From Hyphomicrobiales bacterium (GTDB lineage: Bacteria; Pseudomonadota; Alphaproteobacteria; Rhizobiales; Xanthobacteraceae): DNA of 64,000 bases. The stretch covers positions 1 through 64,000 of the forward strand of contig JAFKKG010000029.1 of NCBI GenBank assembly GCA_017305715.1. Reading direction: 5' to 3'. The position numbers and the translations under genes are program-made. The notes below the pieces were generated by a model that saw only the letters and a list, made by a program, of their open reading frames with translations, did no database searches and was not told the origin of the DNA. Of this stretch, positions 35,717-44,895 are shown piece after piece (position 1 is the first letter of the stretch; every line of letters starts with the position of its first letter).

Positions 35717-36126
35717 TGAGAAAGCTCGATCAGCGCGGCGTTGCGGCGCTGGAATTTTGCTTGGTCGCGGTGCCGCTTTTCACGTTGATGTTCGCCATCT
35801 TCGATCTGGGACGGTACGCCATCACCATGCAGTCATTGCGGGCGCTCGCGAATGCCGGCTCCCGGACATGGATGATCAATGACTGCTACGTAGGTAGCGT
35901 AATTAAGAAACTTGCGCCCACCTGTAGCGGTGACCCCCTGCCAACAGACGCGGCCAAACAGGATGCTGCCCCGTTCTTGTATTCCGCCGGTCTGGCGCCG
36001 ACGCTGAGCACGTCTTCCGCGGGCTCTGCACTTACTGTTACCGCGTCTGTAAATTTCAGCATGATCATGCCGATTTGGGGATCAACATTGAACAACCCGA
36101 CCGCGTCTACCAAAATTCCCTTCTAA
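35716..36126 (+). CDS. TadE-like minor pilin 2
   Basis: 136-residue pseudopilin starting QRG/VAALEFCLV (Glu at +5) with a hydrophobic stem to about residue 30. ATG 35716 shares one base with the stop of the upstream gene; GTG 35713 is the alternative. Two cysteines lie in the periplasmic part (NDCY and PTCSGD). It completes the pseudopilin trio. Confidence 0.85.
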   Translation: MRKLDQRGVAALEFCLVAVPLFTLMFAIFDLGRYAITMQSLRALANAGSRTWMINDCYVGSVIKKLAPTCSGDPLPTDAAKQDAAPFLYSAGLAPTLSTSSAGSALTVTASVNFSMIMPIWGSTLNNPTASTKIPF

Positions 36127-36582
36127 CAAGCACCATTCCGGACAGCGTCCGGATGACGAGCGAGCTAGCTCCGGGATGTCTGATGTATCTTATGCACTCA
36201 AAGGGGCATTGGGCCGGTGGGGCCTCGGCTATTGGCAGCGACCGCGGTCAAAGCGGTACCGGAAGCCAATCCAAGGCAGGCCTGGAAAGTGGTGCTCGCT
36301 GGCAACATCGGGGAGTTTTCTCTGGTGTTACCGCGGCCCTTCGGGGGTCTTTCCTTGCAAAGGACGTGCGTAACGGATGATGATTTTCACATATTCGGAA
36401 GGCGGAAGCGACGACGGGGCGGTTCGATTTTTTCCTGGAGATCGCGCGTCCGGAAAAGAATTGCGAAGGTAACGATTTGTCATCGGACAGGCAGTAAGCT
36501 CTGCGACGTGGTGCGCGGAAGGGGAGTTACTGGGGCGCTGCTGAATTGAGGGCAGCTGTGAATTGCGGCGAGGGGATATTGA
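36127..36582. other. 456-bp non-coding gap inside the Tad locus
   Basis: No convincing gene. A 7-bp stem with 3-nt loop, TCCGGAC-AGC-GTCCGGA, lies at 36137-36153, eleven bases after the TadE-like stop, but has no T-run. Short frames here (for example 36075-36380) lack SD sequences and family-like composition. The gap probably carries the promoter of cpaC and so splits the locus into two units. Confidence 0.5.
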
Positions 36583-38244
36583 ATGAGGGGTGGTCGCGTT
36601 TCGTGTACGGCTGGAAGCAGGCTTTTCGCCTTGGGCGGGATCGTGCTCGGCGCTGCGCTTGCTTCGATCGGCTGCGCTGACCGCGCGGAGGCTGCGGATC
36701 GGCGGGGCTCTTCCGGCGGCGTCTTCGTCAGCGAAATGACCGACGTCCAGCGCGTCAAGGTGATCCTCAACAAGTCACGCACCTTCAGGGTTGATACCGC
36801 CTTTTCCACGATCGTGGCGGGCTCGCCCGACATCGCCGACGTGAAATCGCTGAGCGATCACCTGATTTACATCCAGGGCAAGCAGACCGGCACCACCAAC
36901 GTCATCCTGTTCGACAGTTCGATGAAGCAGATCGGCATCCTCGATGTCGAGGTGGCGATCGATACCGGCAATCTCCAGCAGAACATCCAGTCCTCGACCG
37001 GCACCCGCGGCATTCGCGTCTCCTCGGCGGAAGGCCAGGTGGTGTTGAGCGGGACCGCCACGGATGCCGTGGCCGCCGAGCGCGCCATGTCGATTGCCGC
37101 CGGTAGCGTCCCGAAGGGCGGCACGGTCGTCAACGCCATGAATGTGACGGGACCGCAGCAGGTCATGCTGGAGGTGCGTTTCCTCGAGGTCGCCCGTACT
37201 GCCGGTAGGGACCTTGGCGTCAACCTGTATGCGGCCAATGCAAACGGTACTAATGTCGGGAACACAGGGCTTGGTGGTGCAACTGCCGGAACGGTCAGAC
37301 AACCGATCGGTGGTATTAATACGGTCCCAAACCCGGCTGGCAATGTTGGTGGTACGCCTGTCGGCGCTTCGCCTACTGGCAGTCTTCCGATACTCGGAAC
37401 ATTGGGAACCCTCATTGGTACCGCAGGCGGCGTAGCACCGGTACCGTTTGCAAGTTTGTTGACCAGTATCATTCGAACGAGTGGCGGCGGTTCGGTGGAT
37501 TTGCTGGTCACCGCATTGGAAACGAAAGGGTTGGTTCGGCGCCTGGCCGAGCCGAATCTGATGGCGCTGTCGGGTGATGCCGCGCGGTTCCTGGCCGGCG
37601 GTGAGTTTCCGGTGCCGATACCTAACACGACATCGACCGGTGTTCCCACGATCACGATCGACTACAAGAAGTTCGGTGTCGAACTGGCCTTCGTCCCCAC
37701 CGTTCTCTCGCGCGGCGTGATCAACCTCCGGGTCGAGCCGTCGGTCAGTGAGCTTGATTTCGCCAATGCGGTGACAATTCAGGGAACGACGGTCCCGGCG
37801 TTGACCGTCCGCAACGCGCGGACCACCGTCGAGCTGCGCGATGGACAGAGCTTTGCGATCGCCGGCCTGCTGCAGACCCGCAACCGGCAGGACGTTTCAC
37901 AACTACCCTGGATCGGCTCGGTGCCGGTGCTTGGGGCGCTGTTCCGCTCTTCGTCCTACCAGCAGGAGGAAACCGATCTGGTAATCATCGTGACGCCGCG
38001 GCTGGTGGCGCCGGCGGTGCCGGGGCAGCGATTAGCCTCGCCACTGGACTCCCGCCTGCCGCCCAATGACGTCGATTTCTTCCTCAACGGTCAGATGGAA
38101 GTACGCAAACGCTACAATGATTACGTCAATTCCGGCGGCGAGGTGAAGGGACCGTACGGCCACATGATCGCCCCCGACGTCCGCCTGTCCAATCCGCCGC
38201 CCGCTGCCCTCTCGGATCAGCCGGTCGTCAAGTCACTCAACTGA
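36583..38244 (+). CDS. cpaC: Tad pilus outer-membrane secretin CpaC/RcpA
   Basis: 553-residue secretin with a signal peptide (about 1-36). Domains: periplasmic N domain (VILNKSRTFRVDTAFSTIVA), BON-like region, then the secretin core (RRLAEPNLMALSGDAARFLA; FPVPIPNTTSTGVPTITIDY; LPWIGSVPVLGALFRSSSYQ). A Gly/Thr/Asn/Pro-rich stretch of about 65 residues (215-280) is inserted before the core. It would form the outer-membrane channel for the pilus. In most tad operons it sits next to cpaB; here it follows the pseudopilins. Confidence 0.92.
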   Translation: MRGGRVSCTAGSRLFALGGIVLGAALASIGCADRAEAADRRGSSGGVFVSEMTDVQRVKVILNKSRTFRVDTAFSTIVAGSPDIADVKSLSDHLIYIQGKQTGTTNVILFDSSMKQIGILDVEVAIDTGNLQQNIQSSTGTRGIRVSSAEGQVVLSGTATDAVAAERAMSIAAGSVPKGGTVVNAMNVTGPQQVMLEVRFLEVARTAGRDLGVNLYAANANGTNVGNTGLGGATAGTVRQPIGGINTVPNPAGNVGGTPVGASPTGSLPILGTLGTLIGTAGGVAPVPFASLLTSIIRTSGGGSVDLLVTALETKGLVRRLAEPNLMALSGDAARFLAGGEFPVPIPNTTSTGVPTITIDYKKFGVELAFVPTVLSRGVINLRVEPSVSELDFANAVTIQGTTVPALTVRNARTTVELRDGQSFAIAGLLQTRNRQDVSQLPWIGSVPVLGALFRSSSYQQEETDLVIIVTPRLVAPAVPGQRLASPLDSRLPPNDVDFFLNGQMEVRKRYNDYVNSGGEVKGPYGHMIAPDVRLSNPPPAALSDQPVVKSLN

Positions 38245-38254
38245 GGAAGCGAGA

Positions 38255-38668
38255 ATGACCGTGAGGTATCTAGCTCTTCTGGCTCCGTTGTTGCTGGGCG
38301 GCTGCTATGGTCTCGCAGGCCACGATGAAGTCGATCGCTATTTCCAGCGCTCCGATACCATCACGATGAGCGCCGGCGATGCCAAGCAGGTTAACGCTGT
38401 CACTCATACGATTCACCCCTGGCCACGGTATGTCACTGATCGCAGGATCGCGTATGACGCGCGACGCGTGGGTACCGCGGTGACACGCTATGGCAATACG
38501 CAGCGTCCGGTGGACCAGCTTCCCGACGTCAGCGAACCGGGTAAGGCGTTGGGCCAAGCGCCTCCCGTCACCCGGATTATCAGCGTAAATGGATTGGGGA
38601 CGGGGACGTCTTCTGGCGTATCGGTGCCGGTCGGCGGAGCAGCCGTCGGAGGTACAGAGGGCAATTAA
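38255..38668 (+). CDS. Small lipoprotein of the Tad locus (CpaD position)
   Basis: 137 residues with lipobox LLGGC (Cys17), so a lipoprotein. The middle is conserved-looking (YFQRSDTITMSAGDAKQVNA; HTIHPWPRYVTDRRIAYDAR) and the tail is Gly/Ser/Val-rich. It occupies the place of CpaD after cpaC but is much shorter (CpaD is about 220-270 residues) and I cannot confirm homology. It may help the secretin assemble. Confidence 0.7.
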   Translation: MTVRYLALLAPLLLGGCYGLAGHDEVDRYFQRSDTITMSAGDAKQVNAVTHTIHPWPRYVTDRRIAYDARRVGTAVTRYGNTQRPVDQLPDVSEPGKALGQAPPVTRIISVNGLGTGTSSGVSVPVGGAAVGGTEGN

Positions 38669-38852
38669 GGGAGTCTCGAATTGGAGCGTATCAGCCCTTC
38701 GCGGATCTCGTGGCCTCGGTGCTCTTCGGGATGGAGATGGGACGTCTGGTCTTAGTGCGAACAGGCCTTTTTGCCTGCTCATGACAAGGTAATTTGATTG
38801 ATATTTCGAACGGTGCAGTAAGTCCGCTGGGGCCGGCGAGGGGACAAGGGTT

Positions 38853-39389
38853 ATGCGGCGTGTATTTCTAGTTTTGATTTATTGCTGTCTGGGGGTAGGC
38901 CTTGCAGCGTGCGACCAAACGACCAGGGACGCCGCCATCGTTGCCCCCGTGGACGCCGGCGGTCCCGACCCCGTTCAGGAGCCCACCGACGTCAAATACT
39001 ATCCCTCCGACGAGCCGGTTCGGATGGGACTGGAGCAATTCAACCGCGGCAATTACGGGATCTCGCAGCGCTATTTCAAGGATGCGGTCGAGAAGTCGCC
39101 GAGAGACGTCACCGCCTGGATCGGGTTGGCAGCAAGCTATGATCGGTTGCGTCGCTTTGACCTTGCCGATCAGGCCTATTCGCAAGCGATCCGCCTGGGG
39201 GGCGAAACCGTTCAAGTCCTCAACGATCAGGGATATTCGTACATGCTGCGCGGCAATCTGAGTGCAGCGCGGCGGAAGTTCGAGAAGGCATACGCGCTCG
39301 ATCCGACCAATCCGGTGATCGTCAACAACCTTGAGCTTCTTAACGGCAGCCGGCGGTTCATTGAACGGCCGCCCAATAACCAGCCATAG
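38853..39389 (+). CDS. tadD: TadD-like TPR lipoprotein
   Basis: 178 residues, lipobox LAAC (Cys20). Three tetratricopeptide units follow from about residue 55 (FNRGNYGISQRYFKDAVEKS; AWIGLAASYDRLRRFDLADQ; DQGYSYMLRGNLSAARRKFE). TadD proteins are lipoproteins needed for secretin and pilus biogenesis. It lies 184 bp after the small lipoprotein in the same direction. Confidence 0.85.
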   Translation: MRRVFLVLIYCCLGVGLAACDQTTRDAAIVAPVDAGGPDPVQEPTDVKYYPSDEPVRMGLEQFNRGNYGISQRYFKDAVEKSPRDVTAWIGLAASYDRLRRFDLADQAYSQAIRLGGETVQVLNDQGYSYMLRGNLSAARRKFEKAYALDPTNPVIVNNLELLNGSRRFIERPPNNQP

Positions 39390-39485
39390 ATTTGGCCGTA
39401 ATGGCTTGATTCCTATCTATATTTCAGGGCCGGGCGCGTGCCACGGGCCGGGGAACCTTTAAGACGGGCTAAACGTTTTTGACGT

Positions 39486-40103
39486 ATGGCTCGTCATATG
39501 AACCGGCTTTTCAAGCTGCAATTTCTCGGGCCATTCGCGCTTTTTGCCGCCGCGCTATGCGCCGAACTGGCGGCGCGTGCCCTTCAATATGCGCCGAACT
39601 CCGAACTCCTGTGGTTCATCAATCTCAAGATGTTCGGCATCTTTCAGCGAAGCGACGCAACGTTGAGCTATTTCATTCCGATCGATGGGTTTCAGTTCTT
39701 CGGGCTTGCACTGCCGATCTTCGCGCTTGCCTGCTTTGGGCTCGCAGCCCGGTCCAGGCCGCTTTTCACGGTCGCAACTCATTTGAGCGTGGCCTATGCG
39801 TTGTTTGTGGCTATGTCCTGGAAGATGATCGCACCCGGCATTACGGAGGCATCGCTCGGACCCATTTCGGTCTCGTCGGGCTTTGGCGCGATCCCGTCGG
39901 GCGCTGGCCTCTACGTGATGGCGACCATTTTGGGGGCTTGCCTGCTGTCCTTTGCGGTCACGCACCTGCTCTATTTCCTCGCTGTAGGAAGGGAAATCAG
40001 GGCGCTCGTAAGTATCGTCCGCGACCTGTCCCGTTCGCGTCGCGACAATCGCTCATCCTTCCTCTTCGAACTGCGTAGGCGGATCGCCACGCCTGCGGCG
40101 TAG
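39486..40103 (+). CDS. Polytopic membrane protein of unknown function
   Basis: 205 residues with four hydrophobic segments (about 10-28, 70-90, 95-112, 150-175) and a basic C-terminal tail (RSRRDNRSSFLFELRRR). An alternative ATG is 39504. I do not recognise the family. It lies about 100 bp after tadD on the same strand, so it may belong to the pilus locus, but nothing in the sequence shows that. Confidence 0.65.
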   Translation: MARHMNRLFKLQFLGPFALFAAALCAELAARALQYAPNSELLWFINLKMFGIFQRSDATLSYFIPIDGFQFFGLALPIFALACFGLAARSRPLFTVATHLSVAYALFVAMSWKMIAPGITEASLGPISVSSGFGAIPSGAGLYVMATILGACLLSFAVTHLLYFLAVGREIRALVSIVRDLSRSRRDNRSSFLFELRRRIATPAA

Positions 40104-40449
40104 GACGGTCCGGAGCTTTCACGACGCACCTGCGGCGACGGCAACCAGGAGAATCCAGGATCAATTGGCCCGCGTCATTTCCGAAGCTTCCGAGCAAAAT
40201 ACGCGGCTCAGGATTGTCGCGGCTTCGCCCCGGCCGGCAGCTCCCGCAACGCGCAAGCCGGTGCAGACACCCTCGTCGCCTCAGGTCCCGGGCCAGCCGA
40301 AGGCGGAAAAACCAAGATTGTCGTCGGCGTCGCGGCCGTCGGCGCCCGCTCGTTAGGCGAGCGCCTTCACAGGTAAGTCGGTCGACCACAACCTTTGCTT
40401 TCGGCAAGGGAGACCTCTGCTTCTGAGCACACGTCTCTGGATCCGCAGC
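40104..40449. other. 346-bp gap with a weak 63-codon ORF
   Basis: A TTG-started frame at 40165-40356 encodes a basic Pro/Ala/Ser-rich peptide (RPAAPATRKPVQTPSSPQVP). An AGGAG lies about 12 bases upstream. The composition resembles a detached C-terminal tail more than a protein. Nothing else is visible; the gap lies between converging genes. Confidence 0.35.
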
Positions 40450-41589
40450 TTACTTGGGTGGCAAGACAAAGTCGGCCTGCCGGCTATCGCGTCTCAGAAT
40501 GATGATTGACCCGTTGCGGGTCGTAAACCTTGCCCCGAGCAATTTCGGTATCTTCTCCATGAGCTGGGACGGCAGTGGAATCGTTGCAATTCCGACCGTG
40601 TCTCCGACATTGATCGCGGGTGCAGGCGTGGCTGAGGCCGGGGCGGGCTTGATAAAATCCCGGATCAATCGAGTTTCTTCCGGTGTCAGATCAAGCGCGG
40701 CTTGCTCGATTCGAGGGAGTGGGGCGCTCCTGTTCGCGTCAGCACCGGGTCTGTCCTGCACCTCCTTTTGCTGCTCGGCATTCTGCTTTGCTTTCTCCAA
40801 AAGATCCGCTCTGGCGGCGCGTTCCCTAAGAGGGGAGAGTTCGCGCTGGAGGGTTGCGACTTCTGATTTCAGGGATCTGATCTGGGTGAGAGCAATCACG
40901 GCTCCTGCGCAGATCACGATGACGAGCAGCGTAAGAAGCGCGATGGCTGCGCCGCTCGCATCTCCGGTCTGTCGTGGTCCGGTTCTGATGTTCACTGCAT
41001 CCTGCTCCAGATGACGCCGCCAGATGGTCCGTGCCTGTTGAAGTTTGACAGAAATTATCGACGAAGACCTCCTTCGCCCGGGTATCTCCGGTTCGGGGGC
41101 TCTGGCGCCTGGACCGGTCTCGTCCCATACCAGAAAGGCTGGCGCGTCTGCCGGCATTGGTTCTGGGGCCACAGCGGCGATAGGCTTGCTGGCCGGCGGT
41201 TCGGCATCGCTGGTCGAGGCGGCGTGTTCGGCTTCTACTCCGTCGGAATCGGGATCGGAATTGTCGCCACGCGGTTCAAGACCAAAGATTTTCTGACGTT
41301 CCTCTGTGCCGATGAGATCGTCGATCAACTTCAGTGAAGGGGCAGGCGGAAGACCGGCCGAAGTTTCGATCGCCTTCAACGCCGATCGGCCGACCTCGGT
41401 GATTTGCAGCCAATTACCGTCCTGGATCAGGAGCCCGGACTGAAAAATGTCGATGCCGTCAAGCGCGGAATAGATATGTCCATCGGCGTCGAGAGCATGT
41501 TGCTCGACCAGGCTGGCAAGTTCCTCGAGCGTCGCGCGGCCGTCGGCTCGCGTGGCTAAAACAGATAGGATCGCGAGTTTGAATTGCAC
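40450..41589 (-). CDS. Membrane-anchored protein: winged-helix-like head, coiled coil
   Basis: 379 residues. The first 75 look like a winged-helix domain (FKLAILSVLATRADGRATLE; WLQITEVGRSALKAIE). An acidic Pro/Ala-rich linker follows, then one membrane segment at about 212-236 (AIALLTLLVIVICAGAVIAL) and a coiled coil at about 238-275 (IRSLKSEVATLQRELSPLRE). The C-terminal domain ends VLPPK. GTG 41589 with GAGGGA upstream is the start. No family is recognised. A cytoplasmic DNA-binding-like head on a periplasmic coiled coil is a ToxR-like plan, but the linkage is inference. Confidence 0.65.
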   Translation of the reverse strand: MQFKLAILSVLATRADGRATLEELASLVEQHALDADGHIYSALDGIDIFQSGLLIQDGNWLQITEVGRSALKAIETSAGLPPAPSLKLIDDLIGTEERQKIFGLEPRGDNSDPDSDGVEAEHAASTSDAEPPASKPIAAVAPEPMPADAPAFLVWDETGPGARAPEPEIPGRRRSSSIISVKLQQARTIWRRHLEQDAVNIRTGPRQTGDASGAAIALLTLLVIVICAGAVIALTQIRSLKSEVATLQRELSPLRERAARADLLEKAKQNAEQQKEVQDRPGADANRSAPLPRIEQAALDLTPEETRLIRDFIKPAPASATPAPAINVGDTVGIATIPLPSQLMEKIPKLLGARFTTRNGSIIILRRDSRQADFVLPPK

Positions 41590-42077
41590 ACTGTCCCTCG
41601 ACGGCGAGCGTTAGCATACCATAGAATCTCTTTTACTCAGGGCCTTGGGGCCTTCGTTTGTTTTGCTCAAATCCTTCCCTGTTGTTCGCCCGGGTTTCCC
41701 CGCAAAATTCCCCGTTGGCCGGGAAGTTCTCAAGAGACCAGTTCATCAACACTGCTTCCCCAGCCAGGCAGCCCGGCGTTCAACGGTGCTCCCAAATAGA
41801 CGCGCGAATAGGCCGGAAATCCCGGCTTTTTCGAAGATTCAATGAGTCTCTGGGCACCCGATCGTTCAACATCGGTGACGAAATCCCGGAAAGTCTCCGC
41901 CCGTTCCGCAACTAAGCTTTTGGCAAATATGGAGTCAGTTTGGCGACTGAAAAGGTTTCACATCAAACCTTTTTCAGTCGCCGGATGCCAGTGTTTTGCG
42001 GCCACACGTCGTTTACGAGCGAGCCGGAGCCTTGCACTGCCTAGGAAGTTTCTCGGTGGGTAATGACGCTCGGGAGG
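41590..42077. other. 488-bp non-coding region with a long hairpin
   Basis: No gene is supported; short frames here have no SD. It carries the promoter of the coiled-coil gene and the 3' flank of the hydrolase gene. Much of it (about 41660-41920) is rich in GGGAA/TTCCC-type short motifs like decayed intergenic repeats common in Bradyrhizobium. A long hairpin is listed separately. Confidence 0.5.
41942..41982. repeat. Long imperfect palindrome (hairpin)
   Basis: GGCGACTGAAAAGGTTT (41942-41958) pairs with AAACCTTTTTCAGTCGCC (41965-41982), 17 pairs with one bulged base and a 6-nt loop. No T-run follows on either strand. It lies about 95 bp past the stop of the hydrolase gene and could act as a 3' mRNA-protecting hairpin or be a palindromic repeat unit. 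Confidence 0.65.
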
Positions 42078-43784
42078 CTAGCTCGGGCGCCCGGGGATCA
42101 CCGGGATCAGCAGAAAGGACTCTCGGCCGGGACCCGTATGAATCGTGGTCTCGCCGCCGAAAATGCCCGGTGGCCGGTCCAGCGCATCATCGTGCAGCCA
42201 CGGACCCGACCCGCCATAGGGCGAGTCTGCATGCGGCGACGGACGGCTGAAATCGTGACCGCGGATGTCGAGCGACAGACGATATCCGGCCGGCAACACA
42301 ATGCAGGTCGGCCAGATTTCGACATCCAGCTCATAAATCTCGCCCGGAACCAGCGGCTGCTTTTCATCATGGGTGTGATAGGGCTGAAATGGCGTGGAAC
42401 GTTGCTTGCAGAGCTTTCGATGCGATGCCCGCAGCCAGCCTTGTGCCAGCGGCGTATGCGGATCGACCGTTCCCCGAAACTCGACCTCGCGACCGTCGGG
42501 CGAAAAGGCCTGCAACGTCACGAACAAATCGGCGTCCACCGTCGATGACGAAATGAACAGCTTCAGCGCCAGCGGCCCGGTGATTTCCGTTTCCGCATCG
42601 AGCGGCGCCGACATCCAGCACACATGATCGGCCATGGCCGTGAACTTCGTTTGGCCATCCCGCGTGGCGGGCTGCCAATTCAACGACTTGCTCCCGGCGT
42701 CGAGGAACAGCTTTGTCCACTGCGTCCGCGAGAGTGGCCATTCGTTCTCTTTCCGCAGTTCGACGTCGTCGGTGAAGGGCTTGCGCAGGTTGAGCCATAC
42801 GGGCGCTTCCTCGTCCCAGCCATTGTCCTGACCTTTGAGAAAATGGTCGAAGAACCGCTTCTGAAGCTGCAATCCATAGTCGAGATAGAACCATTCCTCG
42901 TGACGGCCTGGATGACCGTCCAGCCACTTCTGCTTTGAGGCGGCATGCGTGAACGCCGCAAAGTTTCCGCGCGGATGCAGCCCAAAACCCGCCCAGCTTG
43001 CGGCGCTGACGAAGGGGGTGATCACCTTCGACCAATCCGGAGAACGGCCTTGATACCATCCGTCCTCCATTTCTCTCGCCTGTACGTTTGCAAGCGTTGC
43101 ATAACGGTTCGAGGCCAACTGCGTTTCCGACAGTTTCTCGGGTCCGGTAGAGGATTGATCCAGCCAGGGATCATCGGGGGCGGCCGGATTGCCATGCTGA
43201 ACCGAAAGCACCTGACGCGGATACCAGGACTCGATGAACTTGTTGGACAGGATGCCGCCGTGGCGAAACACGTCGCGATAGGAATCGGCCGCGCCTTCCC
43301 ACGGAATCATCGCCGCAAGATGCGGCGGCTGCAGCGCGGCAACGCGCCATTGATTCATGGCGTAGTAGGAGATCCCGTTCAGCCCGACCTTGCCGTTTGA
43401 CCAGTCCCGCGTGCCGGCCCATTCGATGGCGTGGTAAAAGTCGAGCGTTTCGCGTTCGGAGAAGATGTCGAGATAACCCGGAGAACGCCCGGCGCCGCGC
43501 GAGTCGACGCGAATGACGGCATAGCCCCACGCGACCCAGATTTCGGGGTCGACGGTCTCCCATGCCAGCCACCGGTGTTTCGAACCCGCCAGCAGATCGG
43601 GGTGGTGCTGGATCATCCAGTCCCAACTATGTTTGTAATGGTGATCCTGATACTTCACGCCCTTGCCGTAGGGGCCCATCGTCATGATAACGGGCGCGGG
43701 CGCGGAACTATCGGGACGATAGACATCGGCGCGAAGCTGCAGTCCGTCGTCCATTGCGATGGGAACGTCACGTTCGATAATCAT
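42078..43784 (-). CDS. CocE/NonD-type alpha/beta hydrolase
   Basis: 568 residues of the cocaine esterase/X-Pro dipeptidyl-peptidase group. The catalytic serine lies in LNGISYYAMNQWRVAAL. The N-terminal domain begins IIERDVPIAMDDGLQLRADV, and a C-terminal jelly-roll domain follows (about 340-568; HVCWMSAPLDAETEITGPLA). Perfect SD (GGAGGG) before ATG 43784. It hydrolyses an ester or amide. It lies 66 bp after a Bug-type binding protein gene on the same strand, suggesting uptake and hydrolysis of the same ester-like compound. Confidence 0.87.
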   Translation of the reverse strand: MIIERDVPIAMDDGLQLRADVYRPDSSAPAPVIMTMGPYGKGVKYQDHHYKHSWDWMIQHHPDLLAGSKHRWLAWETVDPEIWVAWGYAVIRVDSRGAGRSPGYLDIFSERETLDFYHAIEWAGTRDWSNGKVGLNGISYYAMNQWRVAALQPPHLAAMIPWEGAADSYRDVFRHGGILSNKFIESWYPRQVLSVQHGNPAAPDDPWLDQSSTGPEKLSETQLASNRYATLANVQAREMEDGWYQGRSPDWSKVITPFVSAASWAGFGLHPRGNFAAFTHAASKQKWLDGHPGRHEEWFYLDYGLQLQKRFFDHFLKGQDNGWDEEAPVWLNLRKPFTDDVELRKENEWPLSRTQWTKLFLDAGSKSLNWQPATRDGQTKFTAMADHVCWMSAPLDAETEITGPLALKLFISSSTVDADLFVTLQAFSPDGREVEFRGTVDPHTPLAQGWLRASHRKLCKQRSTPFQPYHTHDEKQPLVPGEIYELDVEIWPTCIVLPAGYRLSLDIRGHDFSRPSPHADSPYGGSGPWLHDDALDRPPGIFGGETTIHTGPGRESFLLIPVIPGRPS

Positions 43785-43850
43785 GGATTACCCTCCGTTT
43801 TCAGGGATGTTGCACCAGGGACTGATCAGTGTCGGCCACGTTTGCGGCGA

Positions 43851-44813
43851 TTACTCCGTGGTTACGCCGGACTCATCGACGAGGGCCCTCCATTGCGCGA
43901 TCAGCGAGCGGAATAGCGCGGGAAACTCCTCCACCCGTTCCGATGCCGGATCGATACCGAGATCGAGCAACTGGCGGCGAAACTCCGGATCGGCCATCGC
44001 CTTGGAGAATGCGCCGGCCAATTTGTCGATGATGGCTTGCGGCGTTCCGGCCGGCGCGACAAAGACCTGGAAGCCTCTGGCCTGCGAAAAGCCTTCTACT
44101 TTCTGCGAAGACAATGTCGGCCACCCGGGATAGGCGGCGCTGCTTTCAGGGCCGGTTATTCCGATGAGCGTAACCTGCCCCTGTTCGACGTACGGCTTGG
44201 CCGAGACGACGATCGCCAGTTCTATTTCGCCGGCGATGAGCGCCTGCATGGCGGCAGCCTCGCCCTTGTAGGGCACGTGCACGATATCGACGCCGTTGCG
44301 CTTCTTCAGCACCTCGCCAAACAAATGCCCTGCCGACCCGTGTCCAAAGGTGCCGTAGCTCATCTTGCCTGGATGCGCGCGCGCATAGGCTAGCAGTTCC
44401 TGCGCATTCTTGACGGGCAGCTTCTTCGAAGCGACCAGCGCGAGTTGAGTCTCGCCGACGCGCAGGATCGGGGCAAAATCCCTGATCGGATCGTAGGCAA
44501 GCTTCTTGTTCAGCGCGGGCAGCACGCCATGCGTCGTTCCATTCGTCAGCAGTATCGTGTAGCCGTCAGGTGGCGCGCGCATCACGTAAGAGCCGCCGAT
44601 CGCGCCGCTCGCTCCCGGCTTGTTCTCGACAATGATGGTGCCGCGCAGCTCCGTGGCCGCCTTGTTCGCAACAACCCGCGCGATGATGTCGGACACCCCG
44701 CCGGGCGCACTCGGAGCGATGATGGTGATCGGTCGCGTGGGGAATTCCTGTGCGGTGCATGGCAGGACCATCGCGCACAAACAAGCCGCGGCCGCAATTT
44801 GCCTGAGCGCCAT
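43851..44813 (-). CDS. Bug/TctC-family periplasmic solute-binding protein
   Basis: 320 residues with a Sec signal (MALRQIAAAACLCAMVLPCTA) and typical Bug stretches (FPTRPITIIAPSAPGGVSDI; VENKPGASGAIGG; DGYTILLTNGTTHGV). ATG 44813 is preferred: GGGAGG lies just upstream; ATG 44825 overlaps that SD. Bug proteins bind carboxylates for tripartite carriers or as sensors. No TctA/TctB is nearby, as is common for orphan Bugs. Divergent from LysR 44943. Confidence 0.88.
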   Translation of the reverse strand: MALRQIAAAACLCAMVLPCTAQEFPTRPITIIAPSAPGGVSDIIARVVANKAATELRGTIIVENKPGASGAIGGSYVMRAPPDGYTILLTNGTTHGVLPALNKKLAYDPIRDFAPILRVGETQLALVASKKLPVKNAQELLAYARAHPGKMSYGTFGHGSAGHLFGEVLKKRNGVDIVHVPYKGEAAAMQALIAGEIELAIVVSAKPYVEQGQVTLIGITGPESSAAYPGWPTLSSQKVEGFSQARGFQVFVAPAGTPQAIIDKLAGAFSKAMADPEFRRQLLDLGIDPASERVEEFPALFRSLIAQWRALVDESGVTTE

Positions 44814-44895
44814 GTTTCCTCCCATGAATTCTGCGCGGATCTGGATGTCCGTGCTGACGGGGCGGACATGAGCAGCATTTCAGCTATGTTAAAAA

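Noticed and set aside
36075-36549. Short plus-strand frames after the second TadE-like gene
   Set aside because: No SD, atypical composition, and overlapping frames of similar length; better explained as non-coding leader of cpaC.
39479-40078. 199-codon frame overlapping the membrane protein after tadD
   Set aside because: It is in a different frame from the hydrophobic protein 39486-40103 and shows Arg/Cys-rich shadow composition.
40165-40356. 63-codon Pro/Ala-rich frame as a gene
   Set aside because: TTG start, distant SD and tail-like composition; described only in the gap entry.
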